The position numbers and the translations under genes were made by a program. Positions 1-9,852 of a stretch of DNA of 64,000 bases are shown one piece after another (positions within the stretch are counted from its first letter, which is position 1; each line of letters begins with the position of its first letter). The DNA is from Campylobacter sp. CCS1377. GTDB lineage: Bacteria > Campylobacterota > Campylobacteria > Campylobacterales > Campylobacteraceae. Location of the stretch: positions 682,001 to 746,000 of the forward strand of contig NZ_CP155620.1 in assembly GCF_040008265.1 (NCBI RefSeq), given 5' to 3'. Below the pieces are notes generated by a model. That model did no database searches and was not told the origin of the DNA. It worked only from the letters and a program-made list of their open reading frames with translations.

Positions 1-2
1 AT

Positions 3-1160
3 TTGCAAAGTTCAAGACGCAGTGCTTATATTACACAACTTTATAGAAGCACAGATTATGACAATATCGAAGAAGTGCCTTTGAATTTTTCTGTAGCACA
101 AGCTATACAGAATTATTTTTCAGGCGAGATACTTTCTGTTGAGGCTTTAAAAGCTAATCTTGATAATGAGAAGGAAATTCCTTGTATTTTGGATTATTTG
201 ATTATTAAGCGTTTTTTAAATAAGGTATTCGATACCCTTATTTTTATGGATAATTCTATTGATCAATCTCAATTTGCTGCTTTAAAAAGCATTATGATGC
301 ATCTTGAAAATTCTTACAATGATATGAAAGATAAACAAAAAGTTATTAATATTTCAAAAATTTTTAATGAAATTTTTTTATCTTTGCAGTGCCATTATCA
401 AGCTTTGGTTTCTACTATAGATACAAGAAAAAATCGTTTAAATGCTGTAGAACATCAAGTAAAAACTTTAAGATTGGAGCTTAATTTAAAAAAAACGAAT
501 AGTGCTGATGAGGCAAAAATTCAGGCCAAACAAGAAAAAATAGAGAAATTAAATGAGGAAGTTGAATATTATAAAAAATCTATAGAAAAATTAGAGGCTT
601 TAAGGGAAAATTTTTATAAAAAAAATTACACTGTTTTTGAAAATGCTTTTAAAATTTCAAGAGAAAAACTTTTTTCTAAGATTGTTAGTGGTTTAAATCT
701 TTGTGCAACGATGATGGATATTAAAATTTGGCAATTGTCCCTAAAATCTTCAGGTGTTAAAAATTCGTATTTTAATCGTAGCAATATGGAAAATTCTTTT
801 TGTACTTTGTCTTTTGCGGAGCATTATTTGAGTCGTTTAAATAAATCTTCTTTAAATCCTATTGATCAAAAACTTTATACTTATATTCAAAAAATTACCC
901 AAGAACATAGAAAAAATTTTTTGGTAGTGAGTAATGATTTGGATTTATTATGCAAGATTAAGATTCAAATTTTTACTTTAAACCCTTATTTTATTGTTAA
1001 GCACGCTCCTAAAAAAGTTAATTATCAATCTTTGATGAGAGATAATAGCTTTGATGTTGTGTATATTGACGAAAAGACAGTTTGGGAAAGTGCTGCGGAT
1101 ATTATTTTGGAAGGCAAACATTTTGATAAACAAGGTAAAACGAAATTTAAACTTATTTAA
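3..1160 (+). CDS. hypothetical coiled-coil protein, 5' end outside the window
   Basis: This reading frame is already open at the window edge, so the true start probably lies upstream; the TTG at position 3 is only the first possible start seen. The visible 385 residues are mostly helical. Residues about 140-205 are rich in K, E, L and Q with heptad-like spacing, which suggests a coiled coil. The last 80 residues alternate hydrophobic strands with acidic turns (for example LVVSNDLDLL and DVVYIDE) and could be a degenerate receiver-like fold, but no phosphorylation site is clear. I do not recognise a family. It precedes the 6S-like RNA and purD and ends 60 bases before that RNA. Confidence 0.75.
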   Translation: MQSSRRSAYITQLYRSTDYDNIEEVPLNFSVAQAIQNYFSGEILSVEALKANLDNEKEIPCILDYLIIKRFLNKVFDTLIFMDNSIDQSQFAALKSIMMHLENSYNDMKDKQKVINISKIFNEIFLSLQCHYQALVSTIDTRKNRLNAVEHQVKTLRLELNLKKTNSADEAKIQAKQEKIEKLNEEVEYYKKSIEKLEALRENFYKKNYTVFENAFKISREKLFSKIVSGLNLCATMMDIKIWQLSLKSSGVKNSYFNRSNMENSFCTLSFAEHYLSRLNKSSLNPIDQKLYTYIQKITQEHRKNFLVVSNDLDLLCKIKIQIFTLNPYFIVKHAPKKVNYQSLMRDNSFDVVYIDEKTVWESAADIILEGKHFDKQGKTKFKLI

Positions 1161-1210
1161 ATTTTGATGAATTATGGATAATATATAGCATAATTTTAAG
1201 CTAAATTTGT

Positions 1211-1216
1211 TATAAT
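1211..1216 (+). promoter_or_regulatory. -10 box (TATAAT) upstream of the 6S-like RNA and purD
   Basis: A perfect TATAAT sits in AT-rich DNA just after the upstream gene. The first paired base of the structured RNA begins 8 bases downstream, so transcription probably starts near 1221-1223. Campylobacter sigma-70 promoters typically have a strong -10 box and no conserved -35, which fits what is seen here. Confidence 0.65.
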
Positions 1217-1221
1217 CCTTG

Positions 1222-1412
1222 TCGCCTAAATGGTTCGTCCTTGTTTAAAAAGATCCAACAAATTTTTATTTAACTGTGATGTGTTGTTTACCGTGTCTGT
1301 GGCTTTGTTTGAGTTTTTTTGAGAAAACGAGAAGTTGCAGCCTTTAAAAATGACCTAACGGTTTTTCTTGACTTTTTGGGGTCATATTTTGCATAACGGC
1401 CATTTGGGTTAT
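1222..1412 (+). ncRNA. ssrS: structured RNA, probable 6S RNA (ssrS)
   Basis: The gap of about 190 bases between the TATAAT box and purD has no open frame but folds as one long interrupted hairpin. The ends pair (1224-1233 with 1400-1409, ten pairs including G-U). Inside them nest 1252-1256 with 1379-1383, then 1290-1294 with 1358-1362, and then 1301-1304 with 1339-1342, separated by large loops. This size and rod-like shape with internal bubbles is the 6S RNA architecture, an RNA that binds RNA polymerase holoenzyme. I recall 6S being placed next to purD in Epsilonproteobacteria. No terminator separates it from purD, so it may be processed from a purD transcript. Identity is inferred from shape and position only. 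Confidence 0.6.
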
Positions 1413-1426
1413 TGTAAGGAGAAAAG

Positions 1427-2677
1427 ATGAAAATTTTGATCTTAGGTAGTGGAGCGAGAGAATATTCGATAGCTTTAGCTTTAAAACGCTCTAAAACAGA
1501 TTTGGAACTATTTTTTGCTCCAGGAAATGGTGCAACTGAAAAATTAGGAACTAATATTAAAACCCAAGATATTTATGTTTTATCTGTGTATGCTAAGAAT
1601 AAAGATATTGATCTTTGTATTGTTGGAAGTGAGAGTTTTTTAGCTGAAGGCGTGGTTGATCTTTTTAAGCAAAATGATATACCTATTTTTGGTCCAACAA
1701 AAGCAGCTGCAATGCTTGAAACTTCTAAATCTTTTATGAAAAATTTTTTAAAAAAATATAAAATTAAAACAGCAAAGTTTTTAAGCACTACAAATCTTTC
1801 AAAAGCAGTTCAGTTTATAGAGAAATTAACTCCTCCTATAGTGGTAAAAGCAGATGGGCTTTGTGCGGGAAAGGGTGTGATTATTGCCAAAACACATAAT
1901 GAGGCTATTGAGGCAACTAAAGATATGCTAAGTGGAAAAAGCTTTGGTGATGCTGGCAAGCTTGTAGTCATTGAAGAGTTTTTAAATGGTTTTGAATTAA
2001 GTGTTTTTGCGGTGTGTGATGGAAATGATTTTGTGCTTTTGCCTGTAGCTCAAGATCATAAAAAATTACTCGATAATGATGAGGGACCAAATACTGGTGG
2101 AATGGGGGCTTATGCACCAAGTTCTTTAGCAAGTGAAAAATTATTAAGGAAGGTTAAAAAAGATATTATCATTCCTACTTTAGCGGGAATGAAAAAAGAG
2201 GGTGCTGAATTCAGCGGAGTATTATTTTTAGGACTTATGGTTGCAAATGAAAAGCCTTATGTTTTAGAATATAATGTGCGTTTTGGCGATCCTGAATGCG
2301 AAGTGTTGATGCCTTTAATTGAAGATCCTTTAGAGCTTATTTTGGCAAGCGTTCAAAAGCGTATTAGACACACAAAGATTAATATTAAGAAAGAATATGC
2401 TGTTGGTGTGGTTTGTGCAAGCCAAAATTATCCTTATAAATCTTCTCCAAAAAGTGAAATTTTAGTTAAAGATATCCCGCAAGATACTCATATTTCTTAT
2501 GCTGGTGTGAGTTTAGAGCAAGATAAACTTATGGCAGATGGCGGAAGAGTTTTGGTTTGTGTAGGCATTGGTGAAGATATTAAAGAAGCTAGAGATAAGG
2601 CTTATAAGCTTTGTGAAAATGTAGATTTTAAAGGCAAGCAATTTAGAAAAGATATTGCTTTTCAGGTTATTAAATGA
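1427..2677 (+). CDS. purD: phosphoribosylamine--glycine ligase (GARS)
   Basis: Makes glycinamide ribonucleotide from 5-phosphoribosylamine, glycine and ATP in cytoplasmic de novo purine synthesis. The 416-residue protein has the normal family length. It opens with the N-domain motif [16 protein letters not shown], followed by an ATP-grasp domain with [13 protein letters not shown] near residues 140-155 and the metal-binding [10 protein letters not shown] near residues 285-294. The start is set by an AAGGAG site eight bases before the ATG. It lies behind the 6S-like RNA and overlaps the next gene by four bases (ATGA), so it heads an operon with the RDD protein and lptD. Confidence 0.97.
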   Translation: MKILILGSGAREYSIALALKRSKTDLELFFAPGNGATEKLGTNIKTQDIYVLSVYAKNKDIDLCIVGSESFLAEGVVDLFKQNDIPIFGPTKAAAMLETSKSFMKNFLKKYKIKTAKFLSTTNLSKAVQFIEKLTPPIVVKADGLCAGKGVIIAKTHNEAIEATKDMLSGKSFGDAGKLVVIEEFLNGFELSVFAVCDGNDFVLLPVAQDHKKLLDNDEGPNTGGMGAYAPSSLASEKLLRKVKKDIIIPTLAGMKKEGAEFSGVLFLGLMVANEKPYVLEYNVRFGDPECEVLMPLIEDPLELILASVQKRIRHTKINIKKEYAVGVVCASQNYPYKSSPKSEILVKDIPQDTHISYAGVSLEQDKLMADGGRVLVCVGIGEDIKEARDKAYKLCENVDFKGKQFRKDIAFQVIK

Positions 2678-3123
2678 AAGAAAGTATTTTAGATAGGCTT
2701 GAAAGAGAAAATTTAAGCCTTGCAAGTTTTCCAAAGAGAATTGTAGCGTTCATTTTAGATAATATTATTTTAAGTCTTGTGGTGATTGTAATGATGTTTG
2801 ATAAGATTGAATTTCAAACTCCAGAAGATTTTGCTTTCAATTTGCAAAAATATTCTTTTTTTATAATGCTTTTGCAATTTTTTTATCACACCCTTTTTGT
2901 GTATTTATACGGAGCAAGTTTGGGCAAAATGATATGTAAAATACAAGTTATTGATGAGGTGATGCTTGATAAGCCTAATTTAATGCAAAGTATTTTTAGA
3001 GCCGCAGGGAAACAATTAAGCGAGATGCTTTTTATGTTGGGATATGTTTGGGCATTTGGCAATCAAGAGCGTAAGACTTGGCAGGATTATTTTGCTAAAA
3101 CAGTGGTGATTGATGTTGCGTAA
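2674..3123 (+). CDS. RDD family membrane protein
   Basis: A 149-residue integral membrane protein. The RDD signature appears near residues 20-32 as [13 protein letters not shown], with the conserved Arg and Asp facing a first transmembrane helix. A second hydrophobic stretch lies around residues 60-82 and a third near residues 115-130. Members of the family are often annotated as transporters or assembly factors, but their roles are mostly unknown. The start overlaps the stop of purD by four bases and the stop overlaps the start of lptD, so the three are translationally coupled. Linkage to lptD hints at an envelope role, which is inference. Confidence 0.88.
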   Translation: MKESILDRLERENLSLASFPKRIVAFILDNIILSLVVIVMMFDKIEFQTPEDFAFNLQKYSFFIMLLQFFYHTLFVYLYGASLGKMICKIQVIDEVMLDKPNLMQSIFRAAGKQLSEMLFMLGYVWAFGNQERKTWQDYFAKTVVIDVA

Positions 3124-5164
3124 ATTAGCCCTGAGTGTAATTGCTTGCGCAAGTATATATGCAGCTGAGGTAGATATTTATGCTTTGGATGTAAAAAAAG
3201 AAGGAGCGATTTTAAAAGCCGAGTCAGAAGTTTTAGTTTTTTCTGATTTGTATATGATTACTGCAAATAAAGCAATATATAATGAAGAAACAAAGGTCAT
3301 CGAGCTTTTTGGCGATGTGAATATTCTAAGAGGGAAAAATGAAAGATCTCATTCAGAATATGCCAAAATAAAATTAGACTCCAATGAAGCAAGTTTTGAA
3401 GAGTTTTTTTTTGCTAATAGTGATGTAGAAGTTTGGTTTAAAAGTAAAAATAGCTATTTAGACAATCATTATTTTGATGGCAAAAATTCAGTGGTTTCAA
3501 GTTGTAATGTTGAAGATCCTGATTGGAAAATTAAATTTAGCGAAGGTAGACTTAATAGGGAAAATAATTTCGTTCATCTTTACAATGCAAGATTATATAT
3601 AAAAAATATTCCCGTTTTTTACTTGCCTTATCTTGGTTTTAGTATAGATACAAATCGCAGAAGTGGTCTTTTAGTGCCTAGAATGTCTGTAAATTCAAGT
3701 GAAGGTTTGTTTTATGAGCAGCCAATTTATTTTGTTTTTGATTCAAATTGGGACTTAGAATTTACACCCCAAGTTAGAACTAATAGAGGTTTTGGTGCTT
3801 ATACAACTTTAAGATTTTTAGATTCACCTCATTCAATGGGTGAGATTAATTTTGGAGCTTTTAGGGAAAATTCTAGCTATTTTAGAGATGAAAATTTAGA
3901 AAATCAAACTCATATGGGTATTGAATTGAAATATTCCAGAAATGATTTAGTGCGATCTTTATTAAGCGATGAATTTCAAGAAGGTCTGTGGATTGATGCG
4001 ATTTATTTAAATGATGTGGATTATTTAAATTTGGGTCGTAGAGATTTTAGAGATATGACTTCTTTGGTAACTTCAAAGATTAATTATTATTTGGCAGACG
4101 ATAGTAATTATTATGGTATGTATGCAAAATACTATATTGATACCTCAAAAACTAGCAATAGTGATACTTTACAAGAATTTCCATCTTTCCAGTATCATAG
4201 ATTCTTAGATACTTTGTTTAGTGAACATTTGCAATATTCTTTTGATGCGAGTTTTCATAATTATTATAGAAAAATTGGAACTTATTCTACTCAACTTAAT
4301 TTAGAATTACCATTAAGTTATCATACGAGCTTTTTTGATGATTATTTGCAATTAACTTTTACTGAGTATTTATACGCTTCTTTTGTGAATTATTCTAATA
4401 ATCCAGAAATTGACAATGAGCATTTATATCGTAATTCTCATGAGCTTACTTTATATACAGAACTTTCTAAGCCATATGAGAATTTTTATCATACTGTATT
4501 TTTAGAACTTAATTATTATTTGCCTGGTTCTACTTCAGGAAAAATTACAGAAAATTACTTGGATTATGAAGATAAGGAAGAGCAAACAAGTTTTAGAATA
4601 GTGCAATATTTTTACAATGCCCAAGGGCAGAAAAAACTAAAACACAGACTAGGTTTAAATTATTATAATGATAGAGATCGTTTGGGTAGTGTTGATAATA
4701 TCTTAACCTATTATTTTAATGAAAATATTTCTTTAAATAACGAATCAAGATATTCTCAAATTCAAGGAAGATTTGATAAGGTTTTAAGTCAACTAGAATT
4801 TAGTACACAAAATTTAAATTGGACTTTCTCTCATGCTTACCGCAACGATATTGATGGAAAATACAGTTTTATAGGCACTAGGGCTGATTATATTTATAAT
4901 TATAATTATAAAATTTTTAGTGGAATTTGGTTTGATACTCAAAGAGCGCATCCTAATATGTGGGAAGTGGGCTATACCTATCAAAGAAAATGCTGGAATT
5001 ATTCTTTAATGTATAGAGAAAGAATTGATCCGCAGCTTACTAGTGGTGGTATTAAGGCAAAAACTCAAAGTGGTTTTTATTTTGTTTTCAACTTTTATCC
5101 ATTGGGTGGAGTAAAGTATGATTTATCGTTAGATGAAGCAGAGAATAAATTAGCAAATCCATAG
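3113..5164 (+). CDS. lptD: LPS/LOS-assembly outer membrane protein LptD
   Basis: Outer-membrane beta-barrel that inserts lipooligosaccharide into the outer leaflet, working with LptE at the end of the Lpt bridge. The protein is about 683 residues, shorter than the E. coli form but usual for Campylobacter. It has a signal peptide ([17 protein letters not shown]), an OstA-like N-terminal domain around residues 20-130 with repeated short beta strands (ADIYALDV-like, ANKAIYNEETKVIELFGDV), and then a long tyrosine- and asparagine-rich barrel. The ATG at 3113 is preferred over the in-frame TTG at 3110; either overlaps the RDD gene stop. The stop is followed 38 bases later by pnp. Confidence 0.93.
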   Translation: MLRKLALSVIACASIYAAEVDIYALDVKKEGAILKAESEVLVFSDLYMITANKAIYNEETKVIELFGDVNILRGKNERSHSEYAKIKLDSNEASFEEFFFANSDVEVWFKSKNSYLDNHYFDGKNSVVSSCNVEDPDWKIKFSEGRLNRENNFVHLYNARLYIKNIPVFYLPYLGFSIDTNRRSGLLVPRMSVNSSEGLFYEQPIYFVFDSNWDLEFTPQVRTNRGFGAYTTLRFLDSPHSMGEINFGAFRENSSYFRDENLENQTHMGIELKYSRNDLVRSLLSDEFQEGLWIDAIYLNDVDYLNLGRRDFRDMTSLVTSKINYYLADDSNYYGMYAKYYIDTSKTSNSDTLQEFPSFQYHRFLDTLFSEHLQYSFDASFHNYYRKIGTYSTQLNLELPLSYHTSFFDDYLQLTFTEYLYASFVNYSNNPEIDNEHLYRNSHELTLYTELSKPYENFYHTVFLELNYYLPGSTSGKITENYLDYEDKEEQTSFRIVQYFYNAQGQKKLKHRLGLNYYNDRDRLGSVDNILTYYFNENISLNNESRYSQIQGRFDKVLSQLEFSTQNLNWTFSHAYRNDIDGKYSFIGTRADYIYNYNYKIFSGIWFDTQRAHPNMWEVGYTYQRKCWNYSLMYRERIDPQLTSGGIKAKTQSGFYFVFNFYPLGGVKYDLSLDEAENKLANP

Positions 5165-5202
5165 TTTATCATCTGGTTTAATTAAAGTTTTAAAGGAAAA
5201 TA

Positions 5203-7371
5203 ATGCAATATTCTATAGAGGTAAATAATCATCTTGAAATTTATGATGTTAATAAGGTTGCAAAACAAGCTTGTGGATCTGTATTGATGCGTTTAGGCAA
5301 AAGTGTTGTATTGGCCACTGTAGCTAGGGAAGAAAAGGTCGTAGAAGAAGATTTTTTACCCTTAACTGTGCAATATATAGAAAAAGCTTATGCAGCAGGT
5401 AAAATTCCTGGCGGTTATGTCAAAAGAGAAACCAAGCCAACAGATCACGAAACACTAAGTGCTAGAATTATTGATAGAAGCTTAAGACCTCTTTTTCCTA
5501 AAGGTTATGCTTACCCTACCCAAATTACTGTTATGGTTTTATCTGCAGATGAGGAAGTGGATTTACAAGTTATGAGTTTAAATGCCGCAAGTGTTGCACT
5601 TTATCTTAGCGACATTCCTATCAAAACTCCAGTTTGTGGTGTTCGCATAGCAAAAATTGATAATGAATTTATTTTAAATCCTAGTAATTCCAAACTTAAA
5701 GAGAGTACTTTGGATCTTTATGTTGCAGGGGTTAAAGATGAACTTTTAATGATAGAAATGAGAACTTTAAGCACACAAGATGATGCGATTTTGCCTGTGG
5801 TTACTCCTTTTGTGGATGTGATGAGTGAAGTTAATCTTTGCGAGCAAAGTATGAATGAATTAAGCGAAGATGAGATTTTACAAGCTTTAAATTTAGCACA
5901 AAAAGCAATTTTAAATGGTTCTAATGCTTATGAAGAAGCTTTTTCTTCGCATAAAAAACAAGCAAATTTGGATTTTAAAATTGAAGAAGAAAATCCAGAG
6001 CTTTATGAATTTATAGCCAATAATTATACTCAAGAGCTTAAAAATGCTATCAATCAAATGGCAAAAAGCGAAAGAGCTAGTGAGTTAAACAAAATAGCAA
6101 AAGATATTTTAAGCACTGAGATAGTCGCACAAAAAGAATGGCAAGAAGAGGATGTACTTAAAAATTTATCACAAATAAAAAGAAAAATAGTCAGAGAGCA
6201 AATCATTAACGAAAGAAAAAGAGCGGATGGTAGGGCTTTAAATGAAGTGCGTCCAATTAGCATTGAAACAAATATTTTACCAAATGCACACGGTTCTTGT
6301 CTTTTTACTAGAGGACAAACTCAGGCTTTGGTTGTGGCAACTTTGGGAAGTGATAATGATGCACAGATGTATGAGCTTTTATGTGAAAAAAATCCTATAA
6401 GCGAGCGATTTATGGTTAATTATAATTTTCCAGGGTTTTCAGTTGGTGAGGCAAGCCCTATCAAAGCTCCTGGTAGAAGGGAATTAGGACATGGAAATTT
6501 AGCTAAAAGAGCCTTGTCACCAAGTATAGATGAAAAATATCCTTATACTATTCGTTTGGTTTCGGAAATTTTAGAAAGTAATGGTTCTAGCTCAATGGCG
6601 ACAGTTTGTGGTGGTGCTTTGGCACTTCGTGCTGCAGGTGTTGAGACTGTAAAATTAGTTGCAGGCGTTGCAATGGGACTTGTTTTTGAAGGCGAAAAAT
6701 ATGCAATTTTAACGGATATTATGGGTTTGGAAGATCATGATGGAGATATGGATTTTAAAGTTGCCGGTAGCAAAGATGGAGTGAGTGCTTTGCAAATGGA
6801 TATTAAGCTTGGTGGAATTGATAAAGAAATTTTAAAAGAAGCTTTATATCAAGCCAAAGAAGCTAGAATACATATTTTAAATATCATGGAAGAAGCACAA
6901 CAAGATATTGTGGTAAATGATGATATCTTGCCAAAGCTTGAACTTTTTAGCGTTGATCCTTCAAAAATTGTAGATATCATTGGTCAAGCAGGAAAAACAA
7001 TTAAAGAAATTATTGAAAAATTTGATGTTTCTATTGATTTAGATAGGGAAAAAGGCGAAGTAAAAATCGCAGGTGGAAAAAATGATCAAGTAAAAGCCGC
7101 TAAGGATTATATTATCAGCATTACAAGTGCTAATAAAAACAAAAAATTCAGCAAAGAAAAAGACATTTCGGGCTTTGAAGTAGGGGAGGAATTTAATGGC
7201 ATAGTGAAAAAAGTTGCGACTTTTGGTGTCTTTGTCGAGCTTAGAGATGGGGTAGATGGTTTGTTGCATAGTTCCAAGATTAAAGAAAAATTGCATGAAG
7301 GTGATAAACTTAGAGTTAAAATTAGCGAAATTAAAAATGGTAAAATTTCGGTGGATTTATTAAGTGAGTGA
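5203..7371 (+). CDS. pnp: polyribonucleotide nucleotidyltransferase (PNPase)
   Basis: Phosphorolytic 3'-5' exoribonuclease of mRNA decay, also able to add 3' tails. At 722 residues it is full length. The order is RNase PH domain 1 (about 1-220), an all-helical linker, RNase PH domain 2 with the conserved FTRGQTQAL and [15 protein letters not shown] motifs near residues 370-440, a KH domain around residues 570-630 ([13 protein letters not shown]), and a C-terminal S1 domain ([15 protein letters not shown]). The ATG follows an AAAGGA site. The stop overlaps the GTG start of the downstream glycosylase, so the two are coupled. PNPase is linked to cold growth and virulence in C. jejuni. Confidence 0.97.
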   Translation: MQYSIEVNNHLEIYDVNKVAKQACGSVLMRLGKSVVLATVAREEKVVEEDFLPLTVQYIEKAYAAGKIPGGYVKRETKPTDHETLSARIIDRSLRPLFPKGYAYPTQITVMVLSADEEVDLQVMSLNAASVALYLSDIPIKTPVCGVRIAKIDNEFILNPSNSKLKESTLDLYVAGVKDELLMIEMRTLSTQDDAILPVVTPFVDVMSEVNLCEQSMNELSEDEILQALNLAQKAILNGSNAYEEAFSSHKKQANLDFKIEEENPELYEFIANNYTQELKNAINQMAKSERASELNKIAKDILSTEIVAQKEWQEEDVLKNLSQIKRKIVREQIINERKRADGRALNEVRPISIETNILPNAHGSCLFTRGQTQALVVATLGSDNDAQMYELLCEKNPISERFMVNYNFPGFSVGEASPIKAPGRRELGHGNLAKRALSPSIDEKYPYTIRLVSEILESNGSSSMATVCGGALALRAAGVETVKLVAGVAMGLVFEGEKYAILTDIMGLEDHDGDMDFKVAGSKDGVSALQMDIKLGGIDKEILKEALYQAKEARIHILNIMEEAQQDIVVNDDILPKLELFSVDPSKIVDIIGQAGKTIKEIIEKFDVSIDLDREKGEVKIAGGKNDQVKAAKDYIISITSANKNKKFSKEKDISGFEVGEEFNGIVKKVATFGVFVELRDGVDGLLHSSKIKEKLHEGDKLRVKISEIKNGKISVDLLSE

Positions 7372-7843
7372 GTTTGCGACTCATCCTTTTGAACCTTTTT
7401 TTGATGAGAATTCTAAAATTTTAATTTTAGGTTCTTTTCCTTCTGTAAAATCTAAAGAATTTGGATTTTACTATCAACACCCAAGAAATCGTTTTTGGGG
7501 TATACTTGAAAAACTTTTTGATACCGAGTTAAAAACCATTCAGACACAAAAGGCTTTTTTAAAACAAGAAAAAATAGCACTTTGGGATATTATCGCAAGT
7601 TGTAAAATTAAAAATTCAGACGATAAAACAATAAGTTTTGCAAAAGCCAATGATTTAAATTTAATTTTAAATCAAGCAAATATAGGAGCTATTTTCACAA
7701 CAGGAAAAATAGCTTATAAACTTTTTCAAAAATTTTATCCTAATTTGCAAGCCATTTCTTTGCCTTCAAGCTCTCCAGCAAATTTAAATTTTTCCTTTGA
7801 GCAATTGTTGCAAGAATATCAAGTGATTAAAAGATTTCTATAA
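7364..7843 (+). CDS. DNA-deoxyinosine (hypoxanthine) glycosylase, UDG family 6
   Basis: A 159-residue protein of the uracil-DNA glycosylase superfamily, of the hypoxanthine-DNA glycosylase (family 6) type. Visible motifs are LGSFPSVKS near residues 22-30, the aromatic [10 protein letters not shown] near residues 36-45, ALWDII near residues 72-77 and a C-terminal LPSSSPAN in place of the usual HPSP-type loop. The role is excision of deaminated bases such as hypoxanthine in base-excision repair. Translation starts at a GTG that lies inside the end of pnp (eight-base overlap), consistent with coupled translation. The substrate is inferred from the family, not read from the sequence. Confidence 0.85.
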   Translation: MSEFATHPFEPFFDENSKILILGSFPSVKSKEFGFYYQHPRNRFWGILEKLFDTELKTIQTQKAFLKQEKIALWDIIASCKIKNSDDKTISFAKANDLNLILNQANIGAIFTTGKIAYKLFQKFYPNLQAISLPSSSPANLNFSFEQLLQEYQVIKRFL

Positions 7844-7882
7844 ATTTATGCTATATTTAGTATTTTATTTAAAGGATGAAAA

Positions 7883-9830
7883 ATGAGAAAAATTGTATTG
7901 CAAATTCTTTGTTTTAGTTTTATATTTATGGCTATTTTTGCCATAACTAGATTTTTTATGTTGAGTAATTTAGTGGGTAAAAATTCACTTATGACTTATA
8001 TTTATGGCTTAGGGCACGATATGAGAACTCTTAGTGTGGCTTTTTTACCTTTATTTTTATGTGGCTTTTTGAGTTATTTTAATTTTGCACTCACTAAAAG
8101 CAAATTTGCTATGACGGGGGGGGGTAATCGCTAAAATTTACAATTATATTTCTAGCTTTTATATCTTCTTTCTTAGCTTTTTATTTATACTTTTTGCTTT
8201 TATCCATTATTATTATTTTCAAATGTATGGAAGTAAAATAGACATTTTTATCTTTGGTTTAAAAGATGATGATACAAATGCTATTTTGTCTATAATTTTT
8301 GATGATTATCCTATTATTAAAATTATCTTTTTAGCGTTATTCTTTGGTGTTTTTGCTTTTTGGTTAAATATAAAAATAATGCATTTAAAATTTAAAGCAA
8401 TAAAACTCAATAAATATTTATTTGTCGTATTAAATTTGTTTCTTATTTATGCTTATATAATTGCATTAAGAGGGCATTTTACTTATAATGCTTTAAGAGC
8501 TTCAAGCTATGAGTTTAGCATCATAAAAGCTTTTAATGAAATTTCTACAAATCCTCTTATGGCATTATCATGGGCCTATAAGGAGTATAGAGGGCAGCAG
8601 CATTTTAAAAGCGTTGATTTAGCAGAGCTTAAAGATTTTGAAAAAGAGCTTTTTACTATGTTTGATAGTACTTATAAAAATGCAAATCATGCGAAAAATC
8701 ATATATATTTAAATATTTTAGAAAGCTTTGGCTTAAATATGTTGGAATTTAGCAATGAAAAACATAATTTGTTAGGAAGACTTGATAGGCATTTTAAAGA
8801 AGATTTTGTCTTTAAAAGATTTTTATCTAGTGCAAATAATACTATAGAAAGTTTAAATCGTTTAGTTTTTTTAAGTCCAAATATCATATCAAACGGCTTA
8901 ATGCAAAAGAAAATTTTAAAATATACTCCTTTGCAGGTATATAAAAATGCAGGCTATGATATAGTTTTTGTTTATAGTGGTAATGCCTCTTGGTATAATC
9001 TTGGGAATTATTTTAGGTATCAAGGGGCTGATTTAATTATAGATGAAAATACCTTGATGAGTGAATTTAGTGAGGTTAGAGCAACAAAACACAAATACGG
9101 AATTGCTGATGAGTTTATGTACAAAAAGATTTATTCTATTTTTAAAAACGCCACAAAGCCAACTTTAGTGATTTCCTTAAGCATTTCAACGCATCGTCCT
9201 TATGTACATGAGAGCAAGGAAAAATTATTTGATGAAAATTTGGTAGAAAAAGAAATTTTAGATCAATTTATCATTAAAAATCCTAAAAATGCTTTAAAAA
9301 CCTATGCGTATGCTAATGATGAATTTGGTAAATTTTTAGATCTTGTAAAGGGTAGTGATTTTAAAGAAAATATTATTATTGCTGCAACAGGCGATCATCG
9401 TTTTAGGGATATAAAAATGGACTTAAATCATGAAAAAGCTTTTGCTTATAGCGTGCCATTTTATCTTTATGTGCCAAAAAAATTACAAGATAATATTTAT
9501 TATGATAAAAATCGTATAGGTTCACATAAGGACATTTTTCCAACGCTTTATAATTTAACTTTAAGCGAAGTAGAGTATTTGAGTTTGGGTGGAAAAAGTA
9601 TGCTTTTAAAGCCAGAAAATAAAAGATTAGAATTTGGTTTTAATGAAATGGTTTGGATGGATGAAAATGGAGTTTATAGCAATGATAAGGGTTATTACTT
9701 TGAAAATAATTCTACGATAAAAGATACAAATAAGGCTTTTGAGCTAGATATTTATCATAAGGACTTTGCTAAATTATATAAAGAGTTTAACTTGTATCAA
9801 TTAGCTTATCGCTTAGGCATTGCAAAATGA
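7883..9830 (+). pseudogene. LTA synthase/sulfatase-like membrane phosphotransferase, frameshifted at a 9-G tract (phase OFF)
   Basis: One gene is read in two frames: 7883-8134 (83 residues) and an open frame from the tract to 9830. They meet at a run of nine G at 8116-8124. With eight G the frames join into one protein of about 648 residues; with nine, translation ends at TAA 8132. The N-terminal part has about five membrane helices. The C-terminal part is an alkaline-phosphatase/sulfatase fold with SLSISTHRPYVH near the active site and ATGDHRFRD as metal ligands, like LTA synthases and phosphoethanolamine transferases that modify envelope glycans. Start ATG 7883 has an AAAGGA site. This is most likely a reversible phase-variable gene rather than a dead one. 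Confidence 0.85.
8116..8124 (+). repeat. homopolymeric G tract (9 G), slippage switch
   Basis: Nine consecutive G in an otherwise AT-rich coding region, flanked by GAC and TAATC. Poly-G/C tracts of 8-11 bases are the classical phase-variation device of Campylobacter contingency genes. Loss of one G, or gain of two, restores the reading frame of the sulfatase-like gene. Confidence 0.9.
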
Positions 9831-9852
9831 TGTAAAAAATTACAATTTTTTT
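9831..9852. terminator. short hairpin with T run between convergent genes
   Basis: A TGTAA/TTACA stem with a four-A loop at 9831-9844, followed by a run of T on the + strand, lies between the end of the sulfatase-like gene and the convergent MFS gene. The stem is short, so this is a weak candidate terminator for the + strand transcript. Confidence 0.45.
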
